Shown here: in pieces, positions 17,720 through 27,663 of the stretch
Layout of the letters: every line of letters begins with the position of its first letter
Numbering within the stretch: the stretch's first letter is position 1
NCBI GenBank assembly: GCA_013375495.1
Contig: JABXKC010000008.1
Span: 1 to 64,000, forward strand
DNA: 64,000 nucleotides
Direction of reading: 5' to 3'
Source of the DNA: Promethearchaeota archaeon
Lineage (GTDB): Archaea > Asgardarchaeota > Lokiarchaeia > Sigynarchaeales > SOKP01
Translations under genes and position numbers: made by a program
Notes under the pieces: model-generated
Seen by the model: the letters and a program-made list of their open reading frames with translations, nothing else
What the model was told of the DNA's origin: nothing
The model's database searches: none

Positions 17720-19294
17720 TCATTTTTTTAAAGCCTGGACAATAGTATTTGCCGCCGTATATCCACTAATGGCCACTGATGTAATTCCACCTCCAGGAAA
17801 TACCCATTGTCCCGCTAATCGAACGTTTTTAAAAGGCGTTTTTAAACTAATTCGATTTTTCATATATGTATCCACTTTAGTTTCCCATCCTAAGTGAGAA
17901 CCACCTAGGTTATTAGTGTTTTGTATAATAGTCAATGGCGTGGCAAATTCAGCAACTTCTATATGATCTCTTAGATCATCAATTTTTAGAGATTTAGAAA
18001 GTACATCGATAAAAAAGTCCGTTAGTCGTTTCTTTTCTTGATTATAACTTTCTAATCGATTGCCCTCCAAATCTAAAAATCCGCACCAAGCTTCGTAATT
18101 TGAAGGGTAGGTTATGGAAATCACGCTTTTTCCAGGAGGACAGCAAGTATTGTCAATATTACTATAGATACTGATGATTTCCAAAGGCATCTTACTAAAA
18201 TCACGCTCATAAACACATTTTTCTACATTCTCTCGCGTATTATCGTGTCGACCGTAAATCCAAATTTCATATTCATTAAAGCCATAATCTTTCAAATCGA
18301 TGTTAAGCCCTAAAAAAAGAGTAATAGAACTATTTGAAGATTTTTTAATTAATATTTTATTTCTATATTTATCAGGTAAGCTTCCTTCAGGACACAACTT
18401 TGTTGCGAATCTGTAGGCATCACTTGCCACTACAAATTCCTTAGCAGTAATGGTTGTTTCCCCATCCTCATTTCGAATCAGCAAGTCTGTTACTTTTTTA
18501 CCATTTACCCCAAATCTCAGTGCTTCAGTATTGACCATTAAAAATCCTCCATTTTTTACAAAAGCTTCTCCTAGTTTATTCGTTAGAAAGCCTCCTCCAC
18601 CTTTGATATAATAAGCTCCTGCGAATCGAATAGTCATCTCCATCAATAAGTACACTAACGCTGTGAAATCATCCGGAAACATAGCTAAGCTTGTTACTAG
18701 ATACGAGAGTGTTTCTTTTGCAATTTCACTATTAACATAACCTTCATGAATTTGCTTTACACTAGATTTGGTAGTCTTTAAAAATTTCATAGTAATACTC
18801 ATTCTTTTTAAGAGTAATGAAACCAATCTGCTCGGTTTTTCAATTGTCATCATATCCAGCAATAATTTGACTACTTTCTCATATTCAATGAAAAAATTTC
18901 TGATGCCAGTCTCTTCTTCTGGAAAGAATTTCGTCAGTTTATTAACATATTGATTAAATTCCATTGGAACCACAAAATCTATATTGTTCTTTAGATCAAT
19001 CCAATGAACAAACTCTTTTAGGGGTATAAAAGTGAAATCTTCGAAATTCATAAATTCACTCATTATCTTGTCGAGTGGACCATCCTTCCCCGCACTATTT
19101 ATGAAATGCACTCCTGCATCAAGCGTATACTCTCCTCTCTTAACATTAACGCAGCATCCTCCGACATGAGAATTTTTCTCTAGTAGTGCAGTTTTGAATC
19201 CACTTTTTGCTAAAAAATTTGCGGCAATAAGTCCAGAAACACCGGAACCAATAACTATTACATCAAAATTATTTTTATTTTCTTTAATATTCAT
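17720..19294 (-). CDS. CrtI-like FAD-dependent phytoene desaturase/isomerase family protein
   Basis: This 524-residue flavoprotein belongs to the CrtI/CrtISO/RetSat amine-oxidase-like superfamily. It has the dinucleotide site VIVIGSGVSGLIAANFLAKSG near residue 14, followed by LLEKNSHVGGCC and YTLDAGVHFI. The C-terminal signature is VRLAGQWVFPGGGITSVAISG. Relatives desaturate, saturate or isomerise polyisoprenoid chains. It is 7 bases downstream of a larger paralogue (19302-21680), so the two are probably co-expressed. The location beside a PlsY-like gene and a GT87-like gene suggests a polar-lipid or polyprenol substrate, but carotenoid chemistry is equally possible. Confidence 0.78.
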   Translation of the reverse strand: MNIKENKNNFDVIVIGSGVSGLIAANFLAKSGFKTALLEKNSHVGGCCVNVKRGEYTLDAGVHFINSAGKDGPLDKIMSEFMNFEDFTFIPLKEFVHWIDLKNNIDFVVPMEFNQYVNKLTKFFPEEETGIRNFFIEYEKVVKLLLDMMTIEKPSRLVSLLLKRMSITMKFLKTTKSSVKQIHEGYVNSEIAKETLSYLVTSLAMFPDDFTALVYLLMEMTIRFAGAYYIKGGGGFLTNKLGEAFVKNGGFLMVNTEALRFGVNGKKVTDLLIRNEDGETTITAKEFVVASDAYRFATKLCPEGSLPDKYRNKILIKKSSNSSITLFLGLNIDLKDYGFNEYEIWIYGRHDNTRENVEKCVYERDFSKMPLEIISIYSNIDNTCCPPGKSVISITYPSNYEAWCGFLDLEGNRLESYNQEKKRLTDFFIDVLSKSLKIDDLRDHIEVAEFATPLTIIQNTNNLGGSHLGWETKVDTYMKNRISLKTPFKNVRLAGQWVFPGGGITSVAISGYTAANTIVQALKK

Positions 19295-19301
19295 ATCTAA
19301 A

Positions 19302-21680
19302 TCATTCTTTATTAACTAAATATTCGTCTATAAAACGAGCGCATTCTCTCGAGATTCCTATGATGGGGCTTATTTCTTCTTTTTTTATGTCTGAGAGTAA
19401 ATCTCTACCACTAAACATATTCGGATGGTCCTTAATTTTAATTCCCTCTAATATTTCAAAATCAAATCCTCTACAGGCTATGTAAACAGCATCAAAATCA
19501 TTCTGTAGTATCTGAATATCTTCTCTTAATATTTCTTTATTAGTAATTATTGAAACTCCATCGATTAGCACTCTTCTCAATTCATGTTTTATAATCTCTT
19601 CTGACAACTCTGATTTATCATATAAATTCTTGCATAATTTGTCCTGTTTTTCAAATAGCGATATGCTGTATCCAATCCGAGCTAAATAATATGAAACGGT
19701 TAGTCCATCAATATCTCCACCCACAACAGCTATTTTCTTACCTTTTTTTATCGGTTTTTGACCATCTGGTAAGTATTGAGCAACCCATCTATGAAGATCC
19801 TTTATCCTTACAGGATTATCAGAGAAGTTTTTTCTATAACATTGATTCTGACAATACTTTTCTGCGGGACATAAGATACCGCATATTTCAATAAAAGGAT
19901 TCATTTGCTGGATAGACTTAGCTGCTCCTTCATAATTTCCAACTTCGATTCTTCTTATAAAATTTGGTATATCAATACCTGCTGGACATACGCTACATGG
20001 GGGATTTTCACAATGTTGGCATTCTCGAGCAAGAAAGATCGCGTTTTCAGAACTAATTTCTTTATTCTTAATAGCTGAAGTGGATTCTTTAAAGGGTATT
20101 TTTTTTGGATATTGCTTTTCGTGTGAATGTTTTGAAAATTTATTTAATCCAAAATCTTTCAAAATTACATTAGCAGCACCAATACCAGAAACAGTTACAG
20201 CTGGTACACTCATTCCCATTGTGGTTGAATCACCACACGCGTAAAGATTTTTCCAATCTGTCCTTGCGTGAAGTCGTTTCAGCACTTCCTGACCAATAGA
20301 TTGTAAAGGACCACCTACACATCCACCATTCTTTAAAGTGTATTTTTCTATGGTAGAAGGTGTCCCAATATATGACATTTTAATGGCTTCTTTAAATCCC
20401 GGAAAGCGTTTTTCAATCTCACCAAATATTTCTTCCGCCTTTAATTTTTTCCTTTCTTTATACTCCGTGGATTGATATTCTGGATTCTCAGGACTTGGCC
20501 AGGTTTGACCAGGCGCTGGGGAAAATATCGTAATCACATGCTCATCAGGGGGACATAACGTACGATCTTCTAATGAAGGGATATAAAGCATAATATCTCC
20601 AGCATCTACTTGATTACTATCTGTTATGAAAAATTCAACGGGATATAATGTATCAGGGAATATTTTTTTATCAACAGCCGCATATATTACAATAGCTGGG
20701 TAGGTAGGTTTAAAATTTCGTGCCCATTCAAGTTGTTTTTCACTAATATGGTTTCTAGCTATTAATTTCTCATATAAATTCCAAACTGAAGCATCTGAAA
20801 CAACTTTCTCAGCCAGAATCTCAGTTCCATCATCTAGTTTTACACCATATACCGCATGGTTTTTATCCATTAAAATCTCTTGTACATAATGCCTATAGAG
20901 TAGTGAACCTCCATATTTCTCGATCGCTTTTTCAAGTTTACTTGAATATACTTGAGCGCCTCCGGCAACATAAACAGGCCCTCCCTCATGATTATCTGTC
21001 AACATTGTCAAAGCCATAGTTGCAGGAGTCTCATCTGCCAAAGTATAGGAAAAGCCAGAAAAAAGCATATCAAAATAAGCGATCAATTTTTCATTTTTGA
21101 TATAGGGTTTCATTATATCTAAGGCAGATTTAGAGAGTAATAATCCGAGATTAATAGTTCCAATTGGATATCTGAAAAGTAACTTTAGCTTATCGGATGT
21201 GGTCATTTCAGAGGGCGGATTTAGCATGCTTTTATCTTTTATAAATTTTTCATAAAAGTTATATAAGTATTTATAAAATTTTTGAATTTCTTCTTCTTGA
21301 TCTGGAAAGACCTTAATTAATTCTTTAAGATATTCGTTAACATCCTTCCAAAAAAGAATTACATTGTCAAGAAACCACATACGGAAAAAAATATCTCGTG
21401 GGATTATTTCAATTTCTTCCTCTAGTTCGTTTATCACATATCTTAAAGAATTAAAGCCTTTTTCTCCGAATCCATATAATGTTGCTGCACCGCAATCAAA
21501 TACTCGATCCTCCCTCTTGAAGCTGGTACAACATCCTCCTGGAAGATAATGTTGTTCAATTACTAAAGCATCTACACCACGTTTAGCTAGCAAGGCTGCT
21601 ACAGTGAGACCACCGATTCCCGCACCGATAATAATTACTTGGTACTTGTCTCGAAGAATGGCATCATTTAAAATTCTCAT
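19302..21680 (-). CDS. CrtI-like flavoprotein with DPYD/GltD-type Fe-S extension (degenerate Rossmann motif)
   Basis: This 792-residue fusion has residues 1-520 that are CrtI-like (VIIIGAGIGGLTVAALLAKRG, then VIEQHYLPGGCCTSFKRED; late signature LYACGDSTTMGMSVPAVTVSG). A DPYD/GltD N-terminal-type domain follows with eight cysteines for two [4Fe-4S] clusters (CQHCENPPCSVCP near 557; CGILCPAEKYCQNQC near 607). The last ~140 residues resemble the GltD flavin/NAD domain, but its GxGxxG site reads VVGGDIDGLT, so nucleotide binding may be lost. The Fe-S part probably feeds electrons to the CrtI flavin, consistent with a reductive (chain-saturating) reaction. A paralogue with an intact motif is at 23873-26266. 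Confidence 0.75.
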   Translation of the reverse strand: MRILNDAILRDKYQVIIIGAGIGGLTVAALLAKRGVDALVIEQHYLPGGCCTSFKREDRVFDCGAATLYGFGEKGFNSLRYVINELEEEIEIIPRDIFFRMWFLDNVILFWKDVNEYLKELIKVFPDQEEEIQKFYKYLYNFYEKFIKDKSMLNPPSEMTTSDKLKLLFRYPIGTINLGLLLSKSALDIMKPYIKNEKLIAYFDMLFSGFSYTLADETPATMALTMLTDNHEGGPVYVAGGAQVYSSKLEKAIEKYGGSLLYRHYVQEILMDKNHAVYGVKLDDGTEILAEKVVSDASVWNLYEKLIARNHISEKQLEWARNFKPTYPAIVIYAAVDKKIFPDTLYPVEFFITDSNQVDAGDIMLYIPSLEDRTLCPPDEHVITIFSPAPGQTWPSPENPEYQSTEYKERKKLKAEEIFGEIEKRFPGFKEAIKMSYIGTPSTIEKYTLKNGGCVGGPLQSIGQEVLKRLHARTDWKNLYACGDSTTMGMSVPAVTVSGIGAANVILKDFGLNKFSKHSHEKQYPKKIPFKESTSAIKNKEISSENAIFLARECQHCENPPCSVCPAGIDIPNFIRRIEVGNYEGAAKSIQQMNPFIEICGILCPAEKYCQNQCYRKNFSDNPVRIKDLHRWVAQYLPDGQKPIKKGKKIAVVGGDIDGLTVSYYLARIGYSISLFEKQDKLCKNLYDKSELSEEIIKHELRRVLIDGVSIITNKEILREDIQILQNDFDAVYIACRGFDFEILEGIKIKDHPNMFSGRDLLSDIKKEEISPIIGISRECARFIDEYLVNKE

Positions 21681-21726
21681 ATTTTTATGTAAGATAGCTT
21701 TTTTTTAAAAGGTTCTACTTCGAAAT

Positions 21727-23070
21727 TTAAGAGTTAATCTTTATATTTGAGCTCTTCTCGTACCTAATGCGAAACAGTCGCCATAAGAGAATGATATAGA
21801 AGAAGATTAAAAAAAAAGGCATAACTGGATCGGTAGGGAATATTGTCATACCTAGTACTACTCCAATAGTAAAATAAAGTACTCCATAATGAATGATCTT
21901 ATACATGATAAAATTAGTGATCTTGAGCCTTTTTTTTAGATGTTCAGAAGACGTAGTAGCTAATTCATTTTCAAATTGAAATAATCCTGGCAATATTAGC
22001 ATAGCAAAGATAAAGAAGTTTAAAAACCACGAATCGGTAAAAATTATCATTACAATAAGAAGGATTGTACCAAAAAATACGGGATAATTAGTTTTTTCCA
22101 ACGGTGTGATTAAATAAGTCGAATATGATAAACCATATAATAAGAACGTGAATGTTAACATTATTATGGCCTCAATTGAAAATGAATTAAACAGAAACGA
22201 AATTAACCTTGTTATACTAGTACTCGGATAATTAAATAACTGAGTTGTGAAATTAATATCTAAAAAGTCTTGAAATAAATTGGGATAAAAAATTAGATAA
22301 ATTATATTTACGCTCTGAGAGATCAATAGACCTATTAGAATCTCAATAAGATTTCTCAAGTGAAGATTCGATTTATTATTCCTAACGTTTATAACAGGTT
22401 TTATTAATAATGGGATCAGTAAGATGGAAAATGGCTTAAGAGAGATGCCTATGCCTAAGAATAATCCTATTAAAAAAAACTCATATTTTATCTGATATCT
22501 TTTAGCCCGAGCGTTCTCCATAAAAAGAATTACAACTAACATCAATAAAATAAAAAAATGTGAAATTTGCCCAATTAAAATCATCACAACCTGTAGTGGT
22601 GCCATTAAACTGATAAATAGTAATTCACTTTTCACTTTTTTATCGTAATTAATACCATAAAATCGCGTGGATATGATATATATTAAATAAAAAGATGCAG
22701 TTTGAACTACTCCCAATATGAGAGTATGTATAATAAAAGCTATCTCGAATGGTATTAATGTATATGGAACAAAAAGAATTGAAAAAAAAGGCAAGTACCG
22801 AAACGGCATGTTATAATCTGGTAATATATATAATTGCTTTGGATTTACTACTATTGTTTGTGCTGATTGATAAAAAATCCGAAAATCGTTCGCAATAACA
22901 GTACTTTCAATCGGAATCACCAATGGGACTAAGAAGAAACAAGCTATCGTGAATATAATATAAACAAGAACTACAATAAATGACTTTTTAAGTGCTTTAG
23001 TATTTTTAATGTGTTCTGTACAGCTTTTTATATCTTGTTTAAAAAGATTCAATTCATTAATTTTATGCAC
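21727..23070 (-). CDS. GT87-like polyprenol-dependent membrane glycosyltransferase
   Basis: This 447-residue protein has about ten transmembrane segments. The extracellular loop after the first helix has the pattern NDFRIFYQSAQ, then LYILPDYNMPFRYLPFFSIL, followed by a helix; this is typical of GT87/PimE-like (DUF2029) mannosyltransferases, where the Asp in the first loop is catalytic. Such enzymes move a sugar from a polyprenyl-phosphate donor onto a lipid or glycan outside the membrane. It sits between the two large CrtI/Fe-S flavoproteins, in keeping with a glycolipid or S-layer glycan role. The family call rests on topology and the loop motif only. Confidence 0.6.
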   Translation of the reverse strand: MHKINELNLFKQDIKSCTEHIKNTKALKKSFIVVLVYIIFTIACFFLVPLVIPIESTVIANDFRIFYQSAQTIVVNPKQLYILPDYNMPFRYLPFFSILFVPYTLIPFEIAFIIHTLILGVVQTASFYLIYIISTRFYGINYDKKVKSELLFISLMAPLQVVMILIGQISHFFILLMLVVILFMENARAKRYQIKYEFFLIGLFLGIGISLKPFSILLIPLLIKPVINVRNNKSNLHLRNLIEILIGLLISQSVNIIYLIFYPNLFQDFLDINFTTQLFNYPSTSITRLISFLFNSFSIEAIIMLTFTFLLYGLSYSTYLITPLEKTNYPVFFGTILLIVMIIFTDSWFLNFFIFAMLILPGLFQFENELATTSSEHLKKRLKITNFIMYKIIHYGVLYFTIGVVLGMTIFPTDPVMPFFLIFFYIILLWRLFRIRYEKSSNIKINS

Positions 23071-23219
23071 AGTACGTGAAATAAGTTATTTCTTAATTTA
23101 AAGTCATAGTTAATAGGTTATAGAGGAAATCATCTCTCTAAATTGAACTATACTGTAATAAACTATTTTAATTTTAATAACCACAATATTTAAAAAAAAA
23201 TGAGTTTAATTTTAAATTA

Positions 23220-23759
23220 ATGTCATTTGAAATTATTTTACCGTCTATAGGGATCCCTTTTTTATGTTTCAGATTCTGGTTATCAACCTTTAAACTAAAG
23301 GACGAACTTCAATTTAGAAGATTTTATGTAAGTCGTTTAGTTAATTATTTCTTCTGTTTAAGTATTATTTTTAATTTGAAAAACCCCGTATTTAATGTAA
23401 TACTAGCGGTTTGTTTTCCAGCTATGATCTTTACCTCAACTTGGGATATTAATTTTTATCGTCATTTTAAGGGAAGATCCTACTGGAAAAAAAATAGGGG
23501 GTGGCTATTAGTAGAAAGAATTACAATGCACCCACCCATACTTATCACCGGATTGTTTATTTATATCACAGGTATTTGGAATTATGTTCCTCCCAAAGAT
23601 TTACTAAATTTCGCAATTGGGATCTTGGTTGTTTATCCAAGCTCATATCTACTAGATGTTCGTCTTAGAAAACGATATGAATGGCCAAATGGCAGAAATC
23701 TGTTATTAGTAATGATAATTTCAACACTAGCTTTTTCAGTATATTACATTTTTTATTAA
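23220..23759 (+). CDS. Integral membrane protein, unknown
   Basis: This 179-residue protein has about five hydrophobic segments, with a charged central loop (FKGRSYWKKNRGWLLVER) between them. I do not recognise the family. It shares the direction of the following CrtI/Fe-S gene (113-base gap) and is divergent from the GT87-like gene, so it may belong to the same lipid or glycan locus. Confidence 0.58.
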   Translation: MSFEIILPSIGIPFLCFRFWLSTFKLKDELQFRRFYVSRLVNYFFCLSIIFNLKNPVFNVILAVCFPAMIFTSTWDINFYRHFKGRSYWKKNRGWLLVERITMHPPILITGLFIYITGIWNYVPPKDLLNFAIGILVVYPSSYLLDVRLRKRYEWPNGRNLLLVMIISTLAFSVYYIFY

Positions 23760-23872
23760 CTCGAATTAAAGTCTTATTAAAGCTTAAATCATGTGGAAAA
23801 ATTTACATATCTTTAGAACTGTAATATTATCTATATATACTTATGAAATGAACTAAAAATTGAGGAAGGAAA

Positions 23873-26266
23873 ATGGGAGTTTTAAACTCGGATGCATTGT
23901 TGAAGGATAAATATGATGTAATTTTTATAGGAGCAGGATTAGGCTCATTAACTGCTGCTGCTCTTTTAGCAAAAAAAGGAATCGAAGTTTTAGTTGTAGA
24001 GCAGCATTTTTTACCTGGTGGCGCTTGTACTAGTTTTAAAAGAGAAGATAGAATCTTCGATTCAGGTGCAGCACTATTTTTCGGTTTTGGCACCGAAGGC
24101 TTTCACCCAGAAAGAATCTTGATGAATGCTTTAGAAGAAGAACTTGAGATTATTCCTAGGGATGCATTTTTTAGATTGAATTTTGAAGGAAAGATCATAA
24201 ATTTCTATAAAGACATCAATAAATTTGTAGAAGAATTAAAAAGAGCCTTCCCTGATGAAAAAGAAGAATTAGAAGCATTCTATAGTTATTTAATGACCTT
24301 TTACGCTAAAAATATTAAAGGATATGAAATGCTCACAACTCCTTCTGAAATGACTTCAAGAGAAAAGTTAAGGATGCTTTTTGGTAATCCCGTAAGGACA
24401 ATGAATATGGTTAGATTATTGAAAAAATCAGCGAAGGACATCATGGAACCATATATAAAAAGCAAAAGATTGGTAGAATTTTTCGACATGTTATGTTCAA
24501 GTTATATTTACTGCACAGCTGAAGAGACCCCAGCCATTATGGCATTAACTACATTTACCGATAATCATGTTGGGGGTAGTTATTATATTGCAGGTTCAGC
24601 TCAAACATATAGCAATACTTTAGAGAAATCAATCGAAAAAAACAATGGAACTATATTATATAGACAGAGAGTAGCAAAAATCATTTTTGACGTGGAAAAA
24701 GCGTCTGGTGTTTTACTCTCGGATGGAGTAAAAATTAAAGCAGACAAGATTGTTTCTGGTACAACAGTATGGAATTTGTATAACAACTTAATTCCTGCAG
24801 AATTATTGTCAGAAAAGCAAAAAGACTGGGTAGATTCTTTGGATGCTACATATCCCGCTATGATTCTACATACAGCTGTAGCAAAAAATGTATTCCCAGC
24901 CGATACAAAACCAGTGGAATATTATGTCTCAGATAGCTCAGAAATCGATATGGGAGATATCACAATGTACATTCCAACATTTGATGACCACAGCTTGGGT
25001 CCCGAAGATGAGCATCTTCTAACTATCTTTTCACCAGCACCGAACCAATCTTGGCCAAGACCTAATGAACCTGAATATCATTCGGAAGATTATGAGTCAA
25101 ACAAACAAAAGCAAGCAAAATTAATTCTTGATGAGATAGAAGATAAAATTCCAGATTTTAGGAAAGGAATTCGAATGCTCCACATTGCAACTCCATCAAC
25201 AATAGAACAGTATACTTTAAAGAATTGGGGTTGCGTTGGTGGGCCTAGACAAAGAATAGGACAAGATTTATCAAACCGTTTACATGCCAAAACCGATTGG
25301 AAAAATCTTTACGCGTGTGGAGACTCTACAACAATGGGCATGGGATTACCAGCAGTTACAGTGTCAGGTTTTGCCGTAGCGAATATAATTTTAAGAGAAT
25401 ATAAAAAAAAAACCTATAAAGATAAAGATTTAAAAGATACTTTTGTAAACTCTATTAATTCAAAAGATTCGTTTGATATACCCAATAGTATTGACAATGA
25501 TCCTGAACAAGCAAGAAAAATAGCTAGGTTATGTCAACATTGCCAGAATGCTCCGTGTATAGAAGCATGCCCTGCAAACATAGACATTCCAAATTTCATA
25601 CGGAGGATAGAGGCTGGAAATTTCAATGGTTCTGCTAGAGCTATTAGAGAAAAAAATCCAATGGCAGCGACTTGTAGTATTTTTTGCTCTCCAGGAGCTT
25701 TATGTGAAAAAAATTGTTATCGTAATACCTTTACTGGAAGCTCTATGCCAATCCAAGAATTAAACAGATGGGTTGTTTCATATACCGGAAAGAAAGGTTG
25801 GCCGGATCATTATTCCGATTTAAATGGTAAAAAAATAGCTATTATCGGAGCAGGACCGTCAGGGCTGACGTGTGCATACTATCTAGCTAGATTAGGATAT
25901 GAAATTGATATTTTCGAAAAATCTGAAAAAGCAGGAGGTTCTATTCTTAATTTTTCGGAAAAAGCTAGTTTAATTGAAAAAGTAATTCGTAATGAAATCG
26001 AACAGATGATATCTTGCAGAATAAATATTATTTATAGTTGGGATCTAAAAGAAAAGGATCAGTTAAACGAATTAAATAAGAATTACAATGGCATTTATCT
26101 AAGTGCTCCTTTAAACTTTGATCTTGAAAGTTTACCAAAATCAAGTTTTATTATTACAGGGGGTCGCTGGTATTCGACCAATTCAGAATCTTATGTAATA
26201 GCGGATTCAGTACGGGATGGCAGAATAGCAGCTCAAAAAATTCACAACTTAGGTCATCCAATCTAG
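23873..26266 (+). CDS. CrtI-like flavoprotein with intact DPYD/GltD-type Fe-S and Rossmann extension
   Basis: This 797-residue paralogue of the protein at 19302-21680 has the same architecture. The CrtI-like part (VIFIGAGLGSLTAAALLAKKG, VEQHFLPGGACTSFKRED, YACGDSTTMGMGLPAVTVSG) covers residues 1-520. The Fe-S domain follows (CQHCQNAPCIEACP near 554; CSIFCSPGALCEKNC near 601). The C-terminal Rossmann site IAIIGAGPSGLTCAYYLARL near 656 is intact, followed by IFEKSEKAGG as in GltD, although the second half of the GltD fold is shortened. Likely a ferredoxin- or NAD(P)H-linked flavoenzyme acting on an isoprenoid chain. The sequence does not show whether it adds or removes double bonds. Confidence 0.77.
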   Translation: MGVLNSDALLKDKYDVIFIGAGLGSLTAAALLAKKGIEVLVVEQHFLPGGACTSFKREDRIFDSGAALFFGFGTEGFHPERILMNALEEELEIIPRDAFFRLNFEGKIINFYKDINKFVEELKRAFPDEKEELEAFYSYLMTFYAKNIKGYEMLTTPSEMTSREKLRMLFGNPVRTMNMVRLLKKSAKDIMEPYIKSKRLVEFFDMLCSSYIYCTAEETPAIMALTTFTDNHVGGSYYIAGSAQTYSNTLEKSIEKNNGTILYRQRVAKIIFDVEKASGVLLSDGVKIKADKIVSGTTVWNLYNNLIPAELLSEKQKDWVDSLDATYPAMILHTAVAKNVFPADTKPVEYYVSDSSEIDMGDITMYIPTFDDHSLGPEDEHLLTIFSPAPNQSWPRPNEPEYHSEDYESNKQKQAKLILDEIEDKIPDFRKGIRMLHIATPSTIEQYTLKNWGCVGGPRQRIGQDLSNRLHAKTDWKNLYACGDSTTMGMGLPAVTVSGFAVANIILREYKKKTYKDKDLKDTFVNSINSKDSFDIPNSIDNDPEQARKIARLCQHCQNAPCIEACPANIDIPNFIRRIEAGNFNGSARAIREKNPMAATCSIFCSPGALCEKNCYRNTFTGSSMPIQELNRWVVSYTGKKGWPDHYSDLNGKKIAIIGAGPSGLTCAYYLARLGYEIDIFEKSEKAGGSILNFSEKASLIEKVIRNEIEQMISCRINIIYSWDLKEKDQLNELNKNYNGIYLSAPLNFDLESLPKSSFIITGGRWYSTNSESYVIADSVRDGRIAAQKIHNLGHPI

Positions 26267-26317
26267 ATTAATAGCCCAATTTGGAAGATAAAAATTGCTG
26301 ATAATGATGTGGGTTAA

Positions 26318-27529
26318 TTAAAATCCAATCATTAATGCCAATGACATTAGGAAGCTACTAACTAGAGGTACAACTAGATTTTCGTTTAGTTTGAATGGAA
26401 GTGTTTGGAGGAAAGCGACACTTAAACCACCTATCAATAATACAAACGGACTTAGACCCAAGGAAAAAAATAGAACTAAGGTGAACATTAACACGCTGAT
26501 TGTGTATCCTATAAATCCTTCAAGAGTTTTAGAAAACAGTTTGCGCTTACCAAATAGGGTTCCAAAGAATCCATTAAATGTACTCCCAAATAATGAAAAA
26601 GTGAATGCAGCTATAACTATACTTTTATTAAAAAAACTAAATATTAACATTGTTAGGAACATAGCGATTAAAATTATTGAAATTGAAAGTAATTTTTTCT
26701 CATCAGTTTCTTTAAAAAACAGTTTTATTCTTAAATACAGTTTATCATTGATATCCTGGTTTAAATGTCTTATAAAACCTATAAATCCCATCGTGATCGC
26801 GAGTACTCCTATTAAAATTAAGAAAATTGCTACAGGTGAAATCGCATATAATATTACAAGAATCATTAAAACTGGATTTAAAACCAATTTCCACCAAATC
26901 TGTTTCAGATCCTCATTAATCTTAATCTGATTATACCTAATTATGTTATTAAAGGCCATGATGACAATATAACCCAGAATAATCCAGGTGAATATATTGA
27001 ATATATTATCCGGATAAAAAATCCATATAGAATAACCCAAAAGGGGGTAAATCAAGATTGTAAGTAAATTGGAAACTTTACAAACCACCTTAAATAAGAT
27101 TAAGATCAATAATAAATAAAGTAGTACAACAAATATATCTGAACTATAAAGAGCATAATTAACCATATAATAGATCAGGAGTGCCATAGAACTAGCAAGC
27201 CCTTGACCTCCTCGAAAATTAATATAAAATGGAAATACATGACCAATAATAGCAGCATATCCCGCTAGTTGCATTATTATAAAATTTTCCTGCAGTAAAG
27301 ATGAAATCCATATTGCTAATAGTCCTTTGAAAAAATCATAAAAACCTGTCATTACTGCGTAACTTAGTCCTAATTCATGATAAACATTGGATGTACCCGC
27401 ATTTTTAGTTCCAACTTTTCGAATGTCAATTCCTTTAATTCGACCAATTATATATGCTGGTAAAATAGAACCAAGAATATATCCAATAATTATAGAAAGA
27501 ATTGAAGCTGGAATTATATAATAATTCAT
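26318..27529 (-). CDS. PlsY-type acyltransferase fused to polyprenol/phytol-kinase-like domain
   Basis: This 403-residue membrane protein has two parts. Residues 1-200 match PlsY, which acylates sn-glycerol 3-phosphate from acyl-phosphate: ILGSILPAYIIGRIKGIDIR, GTKNAGTSNV and HVFPFYINFRGGQG correspond to the three PlsY motifs. Residues 270-403 resemble the SEC59/VTE5/DUF92 CTP-dependent lipid-kinase family: LFGKRKLFSKTLEGFIG and LPFKLNENLVVPLVSS. The usual Asp of the family GDxxA motif seems to be Ser (FGSTFNG), so kinase activity is uncertain. The start, followed by IIGYILGS, fits PlsY. A PlsY domain in archaeal DNA implies ester, G3P-type lipid chemistry or a re-purposed acyltransferase. 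The gene converges with the CrtI/Fe-S gene. Confidence 0.8.
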   Translation of the reverse strand: MNYYIIPASILSIIIGYILGSILPAYIIGRIKGIDIRKVGTKNAGTSNVYHELGLSYAVMTGFYDFFKGLLAIWISSLLQENFIIMQLAGYAAIIGHVFPFYINFRGGQGLASSMALLIYYMVNYALYSSDIFVVLLYLLLILILFKVVCKVSNLLTILIYPLLGYSIWIFYPDNIFNIFTWIILGYIVIMAFNNIIRYNQIKINEDLKQIWWKLVLNPVLMILVILYAISPVAIFLILIGVLAITMGFIGFIRHLNQDINDKLYLRIKLFFKETDEKKLLSISIILIAMFLTMLIFSFFNKSIVIAAFTFSLFGSTFNGFFGTLFGKRKLFSKTLEGFIGYTISVLMFTLVLFFSLGLSPFVLLIGGLSVAFLQTLPFKLNENLVVPLVSSFLMSLALMIGF

Positions 27530-27663
27530 ATATTCAATTTAATTTTCAAGTTTATAAAAATATATCACACATAATTTCTAAACACTTTTTAACATAAATA
27601 GAAAAATATTCTCTAGAATTCGAACTCTTTAAAATCTAATCCAGAAGTTAATAAATTAATACT

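Noticed and set aside
26391..26930. 179-codon open frame on the plus strand
   Set aside because: It is the complement of the PlsY-kinase-like fusion; the repeated Ile/Lys/Asn pattern reflects A/T-rich antisense codons.
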